A stretch of DNA of 64,000 nucleotides from Citromicrobium sp. UBA3494 (GTDB lineage: Bacteria > Pseudomonadota > Alphaproteobacteria > Sphingomonadales > Sphingomonadaceae), in contig DFQH01000007.1 in NCBI GenBank assembly GCA_002377695.1, forward strand, positions 180,956-244,955. Direction: 5' to 3'. Shown here one piece after another: positions 1-9,065 of this stretch; position 1 is the first letter of the stretch; each line of letters opens with the position of its first letter. Below the pieces are notes generated by a model that worked only from the letters and a program-made list of their open reading frames with translations, had not been told where the DNA came from and ran no database searches. The position numbers and the translations under genes are program-made.

Positions 1-240
1 GATCACATCCGGCGCGCCGCCGAAGAAGGCCTGCCATATGTCTACCTCGGCTACTGGGTCGAAGGATCGGCGCGGATGCAGTACAAGATCCGATATCGTC
101 CACTCGAACGCCTTGGACCGCGCGGATGGCGTCGCCTTTCCGCAGAAGAGCAGAGCCGGCTCATCCGCGATGCCGTGCGCTCCGATGCCCCGTCTGGCGC
201 CGCTGGCTCGGGCGACAAGGCTCTCGCTGTCGGTCGCTAG
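1..240 (+). CDS. bpt: Aspartate/glutamate leucyltransferase or arginyltransferase, C-terminal part (5' end outside window)
   Basis: Reading frame 1 is open from the first base to a TAG at 238-240 and encodes 79 residues. The stretch reading [12 protein letters not shown], followed closely by [11 protein letters not shown], matches the conserved C-terminal half of the bacterial ATE family. These enzymes move Leu or Arg from aminoacyl-tRNA to the N-terminus of proteins destined for ClpAP/ClpS degradation. The part after residue 50 is a variable tail. The start lies upstream of the window, so completeness cannot be judged. The tail overlaps the probable start of tamA in another frame. Confidence 0.85.
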   Translation, partial: DHIRRAAEEGLPYVYLGYWVEGSARMQYKIRYRPLERLGPRGWRRLSAEEQSRLIRDAVRSDAPSGAAGSGDKALAVGR

Positions 241-2419
241 GCCCGCGCGCAGCGCCTGTCTGTCCGCCATTGCACTGGTGCTGGCCGGCCAGTCGGGGGT
301 GGCACTTGCGCAGGATCGCAACGCATCCGCCGAACTCGAAGCGCTGATCCCGGACGAGGCGCTGGATAACCCCGATGCCTGGGCGGCCGATGGAGTTCCG
401 CCCGAAGAACCTTCCCCGATCGACGGGCCCGACCCGTTCGAAGGCCAGTCGATCGAACTCGGACCCGACAGTCCGCTGGCCGAATTGCCGGGCCTGACCA
501 TAGAGTGGCCCGATCCGCTCGAGCTGGAGAATGTCGAACAGGTCGAAGACGATGGCACCGCGCAGTTCGCCGATGAGAACCCCCTCGAAGCGGGACCGTT
601 GCTGATCGATCCACTGGTGGTCCAGATGACCGAGCAGCTCGCGCTCGCCTTCCCGTCCGAACCGCGGGCCTTCCCGCAGCGCGAAGAATTCGTGAACCAG
701 TTCGAGATGCTGTCTTCGATCGAGGCGTACGGCGATACCGAAACCAATGTCGGCCAGCTCGGCGCGCGGGCGCGCGAGGACCAGGAGATTCTCAACCAGC
801 TCCTGCGCGCTTACGGGTACTATAATGGCGAGATCATCCGCGAAGTCGGGCCGAACCTGATCGACGGATCGGACGAGCGCCCGCAGGTTCGCTTCAACAT
901 TCTGCCGGGCGAGCGTTATCGCTTCGGCGAAATCGACCTCGGAGAACTCGATCAGGCGCCGGATTCGCAAACCCTGCGCCGTGCGTTCGATATCTATCCC
1001 GGCGATTTCGTGGACAGCTACGATATCCTGCGCGAACGGGCCGATCTGGACAGCGCGCTGGGCAATACGGGCTTCCCCTTCGCCGAGATCGACGGCCCCG
1101 AACTTCTGGTCGACTATGCGCGAACCGAAGGCGATCTCACCATGCCGGTGCGCCCCAACGGGCAATACGTATTCGGCGATGTCGTGTCGGACATGCCGAA
1201 ATTCCTGTCCGGCAAGCATCTTGCCACCATCGCCCGCTTCGAGCCGGGCGACCTTTACGAGCGCGATCTGGAGCAGGACCTGCGCCGCGCCATCATCGCC
1301 ACCGGGCTTGTCTCCTCGGTCACCATAACCCCGGTCGAAACCGAAGCCCCCGCTGACGGGGAGCCCGGCACGGTCGAGATGCAGGTGGGGCTGACCCAGG
1401 CCGAGTTGCGGACCATTGCAGGTGCAATCGGCTACGGGACCGAAGAAGGCTTCCGCATCGCGGCGAGCTGGGAGCACCGCAATCTTTTCCCGCCGGAGGG
1501 CGCGTTGCGGGTGCGCGGGGTCGCGGGCACGCAGGAACAGCTGGTCGGCGTGACCTTCCGGAAGAACAATTTCGGCGGGCGCGACCGCGTGCTGACTCTT
1601 GATGCTTTCGCCAGCTCGCTGGATAACGCCGCCTTCGCCGCGAACACGGCCGGGTTCATCGGCACTTACGAGCGGCTTTCGAACATTCTGTTCCAGAAAC
1701 CGTTCAGCTGGAGCGTAGGGTTCGAGCTGCTCGCTTCGGACGAGCGGCTGGCGTTCGATCTCGACAACAGCGATCTCACCGATCCGTCCCCGCCGCCGCG
1801 CCAGACCTATTTCGTCGCGGCGCTGCCCGGCTATGCGCAGATCGATACCAGTGACGACCTGCTCAACCCGACGGAAGGCTTCCGCGTTTCGGTCCGTGCG
1901 TCTCCCGAGATTTCGGAGACGCAGGGTATGGAAAGCTTCTACATCCGCAACCAGGCGGATGCTTCCTACTATCGGCAGATCGGGGAAGATGGACCGATCC
2001 TGGCGGGGCGCATCAGGCTCGGTTCGATCGCGGGGGCACCTCTTGGCAACATAGCGCCGTCGCGGCGCTTCTTCGCCGGGGGCGGCGGCTCGGTGCGCGG
2101 CTATGGTTACCGCGAAATCGGACCGCGCGATCCCTCCGGAGATCCCATCGGCGGGCGCTCCCTGATCGAGCTTTCGGCAGAAGCGCGCATTCCCACGCCG
2201 CTTTTCAATGGGGCGGTGCAGGTCGTACCCTTTGTGGACGCAGGTTCGGTCGGCACCGACGAATACCCCGATTTCGAGGATATTCGGATCGGTGCGGGGA
2301 TCGGTGCGCGCTATCTGACCGGGTTCGGCCCGCTGCGGCTGGATGTCGCATTCCCGATTAACCCGCGGCCGACGGACAGCTTCGTCGCCGTCTATGTTTC
2401 GCTGGGGCAGGCCTTCTGA
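170..2419 (+). CDS. tamA: TamA, BamA-family outer-membrane assembly protein
   Basis: The protein (about 749 aa from the ATG at 170) begins with a basic stretch and a hydrophobic signal peptide ending in ALAQ near residue 48. A long acidic, proline-rich segment follows, then POTRA-like repeats, then a 16-strand-type barrel ending in the aromatic residue F, as BAM substrates do. The barrel carries the family loop motif [11 protein letters not shown] near residue 641. TamA inserts outer-membrane proteins together with inner-membrane TamB, whose gene follows directly with a 1-nt overlap. The frame is open further upstream to 38, but a start there would put 44 residues in front of the signal peptide; ATG 170 or 185 gives a normal leader. 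It overlaps the bpt tail by about 70 nt. Confidence 0.88.
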   Translation: MPCAPMPRLAPLARATRLSLSVARPARSACLSAIALVLAGQSGVALAQDRNASAELEALIPDEALDNPDAWAADGVPPEEPSPIDGPDPFEGQSIELGPDSPLAELPGLTIEWPDPLELENVEQVEDDGTAQFADENPLEAGPLLIDPLVVQMTEQLALAFPSEPRAFPQREEFVNQFEMLSSIEAYGDTETNVGQLGARAREDQEILNQLLRAYGYYNGEIIREVGPNLIDGSDERPQVRFNILPGERYRFGEIDLGELDQAPDSQTLRRAFDIYPGDFVDSYDILRERADLDSALGNTGFPFAEIDGPELLVDYARTEGDLTMPVRPNGQYVFGDVVSDMPKFLSGKHLATIARFEPGDLYERDLEQDLRRAIIATGLVSSVTITPVETEAPADGEPGTVEMQVGLTQAELRTIAGAIGYGTEEGFRIAASWEHRNLFPPEGALRVRGVAGTQEQLVGVTFRKNNFGGRDRVLTLDAFASSLDNAAFAANTAGFIGTYERLSNILFQKPFSWSVGFELLASDERLAFDLDNSDLTDPSPPPRQTYFVAALPGYAQIDTSDDLLNPTEGFRVSVRASPEISETQGMESFYIRNQADASYYRQIGEDGPILAGRIRLGSIAGAPLGNIAPSRRFFAGGGGSVRGYGYREIGPRDPSGDPIGGRSLIELSAEARIPTPLFNGAVQVVPFVDAGSVGTDEYPDFEDIRIGAGIGARYLTGFGPLRLDVAFPINPRPTDSFVAVYVSLGQAF

Positions 2420-5400
2420 TGTCGCAGGATGCCGTCAGCGAAGAGCGGGAGGAAAAACCGCGCCGCAAGAGCGTGGCCGGACGCATCGCCAACTGGGTCG
2501 TCGGGACGATCGGGGTGCTCGTGCTGCTGGTTGCAGCATTCGTCTTCGGGCTGAACACTCCCGTAGGCAAGGACTTCATTGTCGATCAGGTCAACGCTCT
2601 CGAACCGCAGAGCGGCTTGCGCATTTCGGTCGGCAGCATCGAAGGCAATATCTACGACGAGGCGGTCATCAACGATCTGGCCCTGTCGGACCCGCAGGGC
2701 GTGTTCCTCACCGTGCCGCGCGCCGAATTGAAATGGCGCCCCTTCGCCTGGCTCAGCAGGGGGCTGGATATTCGCTCGCTTCGGGCGGAGCGCGGCGAAT
2801 TGCTGCGCTTGCCCGAACTCAAGCCGGGCGACCCCGATGCGCCGATGCTGCCCGGTTTCGACATTGCGGTGGGCAATCTCGAACTGGTCGACTGGACGCT
2901 CGCCCCCGGGCTTGCCGGAGATGAGCGGCGCAGCGTCGATCTGGTGGGCAGCGCCCGAATTCGCGACGGGCGCGCGGTGGTCAAGGCCGACGGACGCTTC
3001 GGTGAGGGGGACCGCCTCGTGGTGGACCTGATCGCCGAACCCGACGGCGACGTGTTCGACGCGGACCTGCAGATAGAGGCACCCGAAGGCGGCGTTCTCA
3101 CCAGCCTCGCCAACCTGGAGGGCGGATATACCGCAAGCCTGGACGGCGACGGCACCTGGACGCGCTGGGACGGCGAACTGGCCATCGACCGCGATGACGA
3201 GGCGCTGGGCCGTTTTCGCCTCAGCGCAGAAGACGGAACCTACGGGATCGTCGGCCAGGCCGATACGACTCCCTTCCTTACCGGCATTCCGCAGCGCGCG
3301 CTGGGGCCCGATACCCGGGTGGAGGCCTCCGGCACCTTTGCCGACAGAGTGATCGACGGGCGGATCGAACTGATCGGCCAGGGGCTGGGCCTGGTGGCCG
3401 AAGGCGCCGCGGACCTTGCCGACAATCGCGCCGACGCGGTGCAATTCGTCGCCACCTTGCGCGATCCCGAGCTGTTCGGACCGGACCTGCGCTTCGAAGG
3501 CGCGCAGGCATCGGGCACGATCGACGGTAGCTTCCGCGATCTGTCCGTCCCGTTCCGCCTGGTGGCCGACCGGTTTTCCGCCGGGACCACCACGATTACC
3601 GGGATCGCGCAGGAAGGCACTGCGACCTACGATGGCAGCCGCTGGATCATCCCGGTCGATGCCGAGGTCGCCCGGATCGCGACGGGCAACGACCTTGCCG
3701 ATCCGCGTCTGGTCAATGGGTCCATAGATGGCCGGCTGGTCTTCACCGGGCGCGAGCTGATTTCGGATTCGCTGCGTATCACCTTCCCCGACGCCAGCGC
3801 CCAGCTCGCCATTCGCGGCGATATAGGCGCCAACCGCTGGGAAGTGCGCGGCCCTGCGGCGGTTAACGGCCTGATGTTCGAACAGGTGGGCCGGGTCAAC
3901 GCGGGCGGTACGATCGACTTCGTGTATGACGGCGCATGGCGGCTGACTGCCGATCTGCGCGGGCAGGTGCCGCGCGTCACCAATGATACGCTCGCCAATC
4001 TTGCCGGCCCTCTGATCGACTTTTCGGGCGGGGTCTCGCTGGCGCAGAACGCGCCGATCGATTTCCGCCAGGTGCGTCTCGATTCGCGCAAGCTGAACCT
4101 GGTGATCGACGGGCAGGTGGCCCCGGGCACCACGCGGGTTGCCGGTCGCGGGCGGCAGGCCGATTACGGCCCATTCACGATCGAGGCTTCGCTGACGGAC
4201 CGGGGGCCCGAGGCGGTGCTGGTCTTCGCAAGACCGCTACCCGCTGCCGGGCTGCGCGACGTGCGAGTGGCGGTCAGCCCGATAGACGAGGGCTTCCGGA
4301 TCGAGACCGAGGGCGATTCGATGCTCGGTCGCTTCGATGGCACACTGGGGCTGTTCTCCCCCGCAGGCGGGCCGACGCGCGTCTCGGTCGAGACGCTGAG
4401 CGTCTCCGACACCGAATTGACCGGCGACATCACCCTGGTGGAAGGTGGCGCCAGCGGCGAACTGGCGCTGACCGGCGGCGGCCTCGACGGGACGATCAGC
4501 CTTGCTCCGCGTGACGGAGGGCAGGGCTTCGACGTCGATATCGCGGCTCGCAACGCCACCTTCACCGGGGCGACCGGCCTGCAGATCGCCATAGCCGATA
4601 TCGACGCAAGCGGCCTGATAGCGGAAGGCAATACCACCATCCGGGGCGAGGCGGACGCGCAGGGCATACGTTACGGATCGCTGTTTATCGGGCGGATGAC
4701 CGCCGATGCCGAACTCGTGAACGGAAGCGGCGAAGTAAACGCAGCCATTGCCGGGCGGCGGGGCAGGGGTTTCGCGCTGCAGCTTGCGGCAGATATCGCG
4801 CCCGAGCGTATCGCCGTGGCCGCGCGTGGCAACCTGGCCGGACGCGAACTCACCATGCCGCGCCGCGCGGTCCTGATCGATACCGGGGACGGCTGGAGCC
4901 TGCAGCGCTCGCAGATCAGCTACGGGGATGGCTATCTGATTGCCGAGGGGCAGTTGGGCGATTCGACCAGCCTCGATCTGGACATGCGAGAAATTCCCCT
5001 CTCGCTGGCGGACATCGCCCTGGGCGATGCGGGCCTTGGCGGGACGCTCTCGGGCAGCATTACCTATCGCAATGTCGGCGGTTCGCCGCCCTCGGGCGAA
5101 GCACGGGTGAAGATTGAAGGCTTTACCCGTTCGGGTCTGATCCTCGCCTCGCGTCCGGTCGATCTTTCCCTTGTCGCGCGCCTCGATGCCGACAGGCTGC
5201 AGGCTCGCGCAATCATGGCCGACAACGGCACGCAGGGTGGCCGCATTCAGGCGCTGATTTCGCAATTGCCGGCCAGTGGCAGCCTGGTGGAACGCTTGCA
5301 GGCGGGAGACCTGTTTGCGCAACTTCGTTACCGTGGTCCGGCACAGTCTCTCTGGCGGCTTGCCGCTATCGACCTGCTGGATTTCTCCGGCCCCGTGGCC

Positions 5401-6597
5401 ATCGCCGCCGACGTGCGCGGCTCTCTGGCCGATCCGCGGGTTCGCGGATCGCTCTCCAGCGAAGACTTGCGAATTCAGAGTTCGATTTCGGGCACCGACA
5501 TCCGCAACGCGAGTGTGAGTGGCGATTTCGCCGGATCGCGACTGCGCATCAACAGCTTCCGTGGCACCGCGCCCAACGGCGGCACGCTCAGCGGCAGCGG
5601 CGTGGTCGATCTTGCCAACCTGGGGGCGGGGCGAGGGCCCGAGATAGACCTTCGCGCCGCCGCGCAGAACGCGCAGCTGGTCAATGCGCGTGGGCTCAAT
5701 GCCACCGTAACCGGCCCGCTGCGCATCGTATCCAACGGATCGGGGGGCACGATTGCGGGGCGCCTGCTGGTCCAGCGGGCGAGCTGGCGGCTCGGCAACG
5801 GGGCGGAGACGACCGAGATTCCCGATATCCCCACCCGCGAGGTCAACTTCCCCCGCGATCGCTATGTGCCGACGGCGAGCGGCGCGCCCTGGCGCTTCCT
5901 GATCGATGCGCGCGCGCCCAGCCGGGTCGACGTGGACGGCCTTGGTCTGGACAGCGAATGGAGCGCCGATGTGCGGGTGCGCGGCACGACGGAAGAGATG
6001 CGCATTGGCGGGGAGGCGAACCTGATCCGGGGCGACTACACCTTCGCGGGCGCGCGCTTCGAAGTCACCCGGGGGCGGATCGAATTCGATCAGTCGCAGG
6101 CCATCGATCCGCGTCTCGACATCGAGGCGGAGACCGACAGCAACGGCATCTCGGTAACGGTGAACATCGCGGGTAACGCCATGGAGCCGGAGATCACCTT
6201 CAGCTCTACGCCCGCACTGCCCGACGAGGAGATTCTGGCGCGGCTGCTGTTCGGCGGATCGATCACCAGCCTTTCCGCCACGGATGCGCTGCAACTGGGC
6301 GCGGCGGTCGCGTCGCTGCGCGGCGGTGGCGGGCTCGACCCGATCAACCAGTTGCGCAGCGCGATCGGGCTGGACCGCTTGCGGATCGTGTCTGCGGATC
6401 CCGTGCTCGACCGGGGCACGGCCATCGCGCTGGGCAAGAATATCGGGCGTCGTTTCTATGTCGAACTGATCACGGACGGGCAGGGCTACAGCGCGACCGA
6501 CGCGGAATTCCGCATCACCAGCTGGCTATCGCTGCTCGCCACCGTATCGACCGTCGGTCGCAACGGCGTTTCGATCGAGGCGAGCCGAGATTACTGA
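2419..6597 (+). CDS. tamB: TamB, translocation and assembly module subunit (DUF490)
   Basis: This 1392-residue protein has a basic N-terminus and a single membrane segment at about residues 27-47 (VVGTIGVLVLLVAAFVFG), followed by a very long periplasmic region of repeating beta-strand character. The last 300 residues are the DUF490 domain typical of TamB, including the stretch LPDEEILARLLFGGS. TamB spans the periplasm as a hydrophobic groove and works with TamA in outer-membrane protein or lipid transport. The ATG overlaps the tamA stop (tgATG), so the two are almost certainly co-translated. Length fits the family's usual 1200-1500 residues. Confidence 0.93.
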   Translation: MSQDAVSEEREEKPRRKSVAGRIANWVVGTIGVLVLLVAAFVFGLNTPVGKDFIVDQVNALEPQSGLRISVGSIEGNIYDEAVINDLALSDPQGVFLTVPRAELKWRPFAWLSRGLDIRSLRAERGELLRLPELKPGDPDAPMLPGFDIAVGNLELVDWTLAPGLAGDERRSVDLVGSARIRDGRAVVKADGRFGEGDRLVVDLIAEPDGDVFDADLQIEAPEGGVLTSLANLEGGYTASLDGDGTWTRWDGELAIDRDDEALGRFRLSAEDGTYGIVGQADTTPFLTGIPQRALGPDTRVEASGTFADRVIDGRIELIGQGLGLVAEGAADLADNRADAVQFVATLRDPELFGPDLRFEGAQASGTIDGSFRDLSVPFRLVADRFSAGTTTITGIAQEGTATYDGSRWIIPVDAEVARIATGNDLADPRLVNGSIDGRLVFTGRELISDSLRITFPDASAQLAIRGDIGANRWEVRGPAAVNGLMFEQVGRVNAGGTIDFVYDGAWRLTADLRGQVPRVTNDTLANLAGPLIDFSGGVSLAQNAPIDFRQVRLDSRKLNLVIDGQVAPGTTRVAGRGRQADYGPFTIEASLTDRGPEAVLVFARPLPAAGLRDVRVAVSPIDEGFRIETEGDSMLGRFDGTLGLFSPAGGPTRVSVETLSVSDTELTGDITLVEGGASGELALTGGGLDGTISLAPRDGGQGFDVDIAARNATFTGATGLQIAIADIDASGLIAEGNTTIRGEADAQGIRYGSLFIGRMTADAELVNGSGEVNAAIAGRRGRGFALQLAADIAPERIAVAARGNLAGRELTMPRRAVLIDTGDGWSLQRSQISYGDGYLIAEGQLGDSTSLDLDMREIPLSLADIALGDAGLGGTLSGSITYRNVGGSPPSGEARVKIEGFTRSGLILASRPVDLSLVARLDADRLQARAIMADNGTQGGRIQALISQLPASGSLVERLQAGDLFAQLRYRGPAQSLWRLAAIDLLDFSGPVAIAADVRGSLADPRVRGSLSSEDLRIQSSISGTDIRNASVSGDFAGSRLRINSFRGTAPNGGTLSGSGVVDLANLGAGRGPEIDLRAAAQNAQLVNARGLNATVTGPLRIVSNGSGGTIAGRLLVQRASWRLGNGAETTEIPDIPTREVNFPRDRYVPTASGAPWRFLIDARAPSRVDVDGLGLDSEWSADVRVRGTTEEMRIGGEANLIRGDYTFAGARFEVTRGRIEFDQSQAIDPRLDIEAETDSNGISVTVNIAGNAMEPEITFSSTPALPDEEILARLLFGGSITSLSATDALQLGAAVASLRGGGGLDPINQLRSAIGLDRLRIVSADPVLDRGTAIALGKNIGRRFYVELITDGQGYSATDAEFRITSWLSLLATVSTVGRNGVSIEASRDY

Positions 6598-6736
6598 GGC
6601 CTGGCGGTAACTGTGGCGTTGCCTGCGGGCCACATGTCGGTCGCCGTCGACGGATGATCGGTGCATATCGGTGGACGTCGCGGGGGGCAGGGACCATCTG
6701 GCTCCCCTGCGATGTCAATTATGGTTATGACGGATA

Positions 6737-7990
6737 ATGGCTTCGACAAGCGACCAATTGCTGATCTGTGACCTGACCCAGAGCTATTCCCCACGGGGCG
6801 GCGGAGGGATCAGCACCTACCTGAAGGAAAAACGCAGGTACGTGCTGGAAAACACCGGCCATCGGCTGCTGCAGATCGTACCCGGCCCGGAGACCAAGGT
6901 GGTCGAAAACGGACGCTCGATCTGGTGCGAGATCGCCGCCGAGGGGATCGAGAACAGCCCGAACTATCGCTTCATCACCAAGACCGGCCCGGTCCGCGAA
7001 GTGCTGGAACGCTATCTTCCCGACATCATCGAATCGCCGTGCCCGTGGATCTTGCCGTGGACCGCGATCAACCACCGTCGTCGTCATCCCGGCACCGCAC
7101 TGGTGGCAGGCTATCACACGGATTTTCCCGAAGCGCAGGTCCACCGCGTCGCCGTGAAGCTGTTCGGCCCGCAGCTCGCTCGCTTCTGGCGCTGGCAGGC
7201 GTGCTGCTACGGCGAGATCACCTATCGCGAATTCGACGAAGTCTATGCGTTGAGCGACGTGAGCCTGCCCACGCTCGAGCGGATGAAGGTGCATGAAGTC
7301 GATATGCTCACGCTGGGCGTCCACACCGATATCTTCCATCCTGCCAAGGCGGACCCCGCCTTTCGCGAGGAGATGGGGCTGGCCCATACCTCTGGCCCGC
7401 TGCTGATCTATGCGGGGCGGATCGACTACGAAAAGGGCGCCGATCAGCTGATCGAGATGTTCCGCAAGCTGCCGCGCGAACTCGACGCTGCGCTGGTGAT
7501 GATGGGCGATGGCAAGCTGACCGAAGAGCTCAAGGAAGCGGCCGAAGGGATGAACGTGGTGTTCCCCGGATTTCTCGACGATCGCGAGGAGCTGGCGCGG
7601 GCACTGGCTTCGTCCGATATCTACGTTTCGGCGATGGCGAGCGAGACCTTCGGCATTTCCGTGATCGAGGCGCAGGCCTGCGGACTGCCAGTCATCGGCG
7701 TCGACGCGGGTGCCATGCCAAGCCGTGTCTCGCCCGAGAACGGCGTGCTCGTCCCGGCGAACGATCCGCAGGCGATCGCGCAGGCAGTGGTCGACATCTG
7801 GCCCGAAAAGGCCGCCGCCATGGGCCGCGAGGCGCGCGCTCTGGTGGAACGCGAATATAGCTGGGATGGGACCTTCGACCACCTGTTCGGCACGATCTAT
7901 CCCAAGGCGCTGGAAGCTGCGGAAGCGCGGGTACGGCGCGGTCCGCTGGGCTTCAGGCCGGTGCACAAGTTCCTGAACGGCACGGCCTGA
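6737..7990 (+). CDS. Glycosyltransferase, GT4-type (family 1 group)
   Basis: The 417-residue protein has the GT-B two-domain layout. A glycine-rich N-terminal loop (SPRGGGGIST) lies near residue 17. The C-terminal domain carries LLIYAGRIDYEKGAD near residue 220 and the family's nucleotide-sugar E-x7-E region SETFGISVIEAQACGLPVIG near residue 300. It therefore transfers a sugar from a nucleotide donor; donor and acceptor cannot be read from the sequence. No other polysaccharide genes stand beside it. A gap of about 140 nt separates it from tamB, with only a weak GC-rich inverted repeat (6687-6710), so it probably has its own promoter. Confidence 0.85.
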   Translation: MASTSDQLLICDLTQSYSPRGGGGISTYLKEKRRYVLENTGHRLLQIVPGPETKVVENGRSIWCEIAAEGIENSPNYRFITKTGPVREVLERYLPDIIESPCPWILPWTAINHRRRHPGTALVAGYHTDFPEAQVHRVAVKLFGPQLARFWRWQACCYGEITYREFDEVYALSDVSLPTLERMKVHEVDMLTLGVHTDIFHPAKADPAFREEMGLAHTSGPLLIYAGRIDYEKGADQLIEMFRKLPRELDAALVMMGDGKLTEELKEAAEGMNVVFPGFLDDREELARALASSDIYVSAMASETFGISVIEAQACGLPVIGVDAGAMPSRVSPENGVLVPANDPQAIAQAVVDIWPEKAAAMGREARALVEREYSWDGTFDHLFGTIYPKALEAAEARVRRGPLGFRPVHKFLNGTA

Positions 7991-8001
7991 GGCGCGCGCG
8001 G

Positions 8002-8766
8002 GTGGGGCTTTTCAAGGTTGCGCCACCGGTTCCCAAGGACGAGCTGGACTGGCTTGTCGCCTGCTTTGCCTGGTTGCGACGGGTACTCGATGATGAAGGC
8101 AGGAAAATCGAGGCCGTCCTGCCGGGGAATGCTGCTCTGGCCGAAGCCACGACGGCGTCAGAACTCTTCGCGATTGTGCAGCAGCAATGCGAGATGGCGG
8201 ACTGGCCGTGTCACCTGGAGCGAATAGAAGACGAGCAGTCGCGCTCCGACCCCGCCGAAGTACAGCTGGATTCCAGACCGCTCGGCACGTTCTCCTACGA
8301 AGGGGAAGGCGAGGGCTACGTAATCCGTTACAGTGCTTCGCTTCTCCGCAAGCCGGATAATCTGGTCGCCACCTTCGCCCACGAACTCAGCCACTATCTG
8401 CTGGAGGGTAGGGGGGTGCCTCCGGGCGGGCCGGATCTTGTTGAGCACGCGACGGATTGTTGCGCAGCGTATCTCGGCTTCGGGGTGTTTCTCGCCAATT
8501 CCGCGCGGCACTTCGAGCAGTGGACCGACGGGGCCTGGCAGGGCTGGCGCTCCTCCGCCTCCGGCTATCTTTCCGAGCAGGCGCTGGTGACCGCCACGGC
8601 CCTGGCAGCGCAGCTGAACGCGCACGATGCCGATGCCATCGAGGCGCAACTCAAGCCCTATCTCCAGCGTGATTTCCGCAGGGCAAGCAAGGCCATCGCG
8701 CGCGACTATCCTGCCCTTCGCGATACCATGGCCGACCTTGATCTTCGCGCATGGAACTTTGCCTAG
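8002..8766 (+). CDS. Uncharacterised protein with a HELSH zinc-peptidase motif
   Basis: The start is a GTG 11 nt after the glycosyltransferase stop, and the protein is 254 residues. The stretch FAHELSHYLLEGRG near residue 130 contains HExxH, the zinc-binding and catalytic motif of metallopeptidases. About 19 residues later EHATDCCAAYLG supplies a possible third ligand, in a pattern resembling the ImmA/IrrE group (E, then AD or TD, then a helix). There is no signal peptide, so it is probably cytosolic. The family is not recognised by name. ImmA/IrrE-type peptidases often cleave Xre-family repressors, and a Xre gene lies next downstream, but the similarity is only at motif level. Confidence 0.7.
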   Translation: MGLFKVAPPVPKDELDWLVACFAWLRRVLDDEGRKIEAVLPGNAALAEATTASELFAIVQQQCEMADWPCHLERIEDEQSRSDPAEVQLDSRPLGTFSYEGEGEGYVIRYSASLLRKPDNLVATFAHELSHYLLEGRGVPPGGPDLVEHATDCCAAYLGFGVFLANSARHFEQWTDGAWQGWRSSASGYLSEQALVTATALAAQLNAHDADAIEAQLKPYLQRDFRRASKAIARDYPALRDTMADLDLRAWNFA

Positions 8767-8771
8767 CAGCC

Positions 8772-8822
8772 TGACAAGAACTCTTGACTGACAAGAGTTC
8801 TTGACTGTAAAGAGCTCTTGTC
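8772..8822 (+). repeat. Three phased 17-bp operator-like repeats before the Xre gene
   Basis: Three adjacent 17-bp units run without gaps: TGACAAGAACTCTTGAC (8772-8788), TGACAAGAGTTCTTGAC (8789-8805) and TGTAAAGAGCTCTTGTC (8806-8822). Each is palindromic around its centre (arms AAGA/TCTT), and the centres are exactly 17 bp apart. Units 1 and 2 are reverse complements of each other over their 12-bp core. This is the expected form of a cooperative repressor operator, and the likeliest ligand is the Xre protein encoded just downstream. Binding is inferred. Confidence 0.75.
8784..8811 (+). promoter_or_regulatory. Probable sigma-70-type promoter inside the operator repeats
   Basis: TTGACT at 8784-8789 matches five of six bases of a -35 box. 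After a 16-bp spacer comes TGTAAA (8806-8811), a four-of-six -10 box. The boxes lie within and between the three palindromes, so bound repressor would cover the promoter. This suggests negative autoregulation of the Xre/membrane-protein pair. Confidence 0.5.
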
Positions 8823-8858
8823 AGCACCCACATGGGCGTTGCCGGGAGTAATGGGCCG

Positions 8859-9065
8859 GTGAAGAACCGCTTGAAGCACTACCGCGAAGAGGCGGGCTGG
8901 AGTCAGGGCGAGCTTGCCCGTCGGCTCGGCGTCTCTCGCCAGACGATCAACGCGGTCGAAACCGACAAGTACGATCCGTCTCTCCCGCTGGCACTACGCA
9001 TGGCGAGGCTGTTTGCCGTGAACGTGCCGGACCTGTTTATCGACGATTGGGAGCCGAGCGAATGA
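8859..9065 (+). CDS. Xre-family helix-turn-helix transcriptional regulator
   Basis: This small protein (68 aa from the GTG at 8859) is almost entirely a helix-turn-helix domain. The recognition region reads GVSRQTINAVETDKYDPSLP, the hallmark of the short YozG-like Xre subfamily. GGGAG about 10 nt upstream supports the GTG start. An in-frame ATG at 8832 would add nine residues not usual in the family. The next gene starts in an ATGA overlap, so the two form an operon. It probably binds the three palindromes directly upstream. Confidence 0.88.
   Translation: MKNRLKHYREEAGWSQGELARRLGVSRQTINAVETDKYDPSLPLALRMARLFAVNVPDLFIDDWEPSE

Noticed and set aside
4237..6294. A 685-codon minus-strand frame opposite tamB
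   Set aside because: Composition is His/Arg/Gln-rich as expected for a shadow frame, and tamB on the plus strand is convincing throughout.
6687..6710. A terminator after tamB
   Set aside because: GCAGGG and CCCTGC can pair over 6 bp around a 12-nt loop, but there is no T-run and the stem is short.
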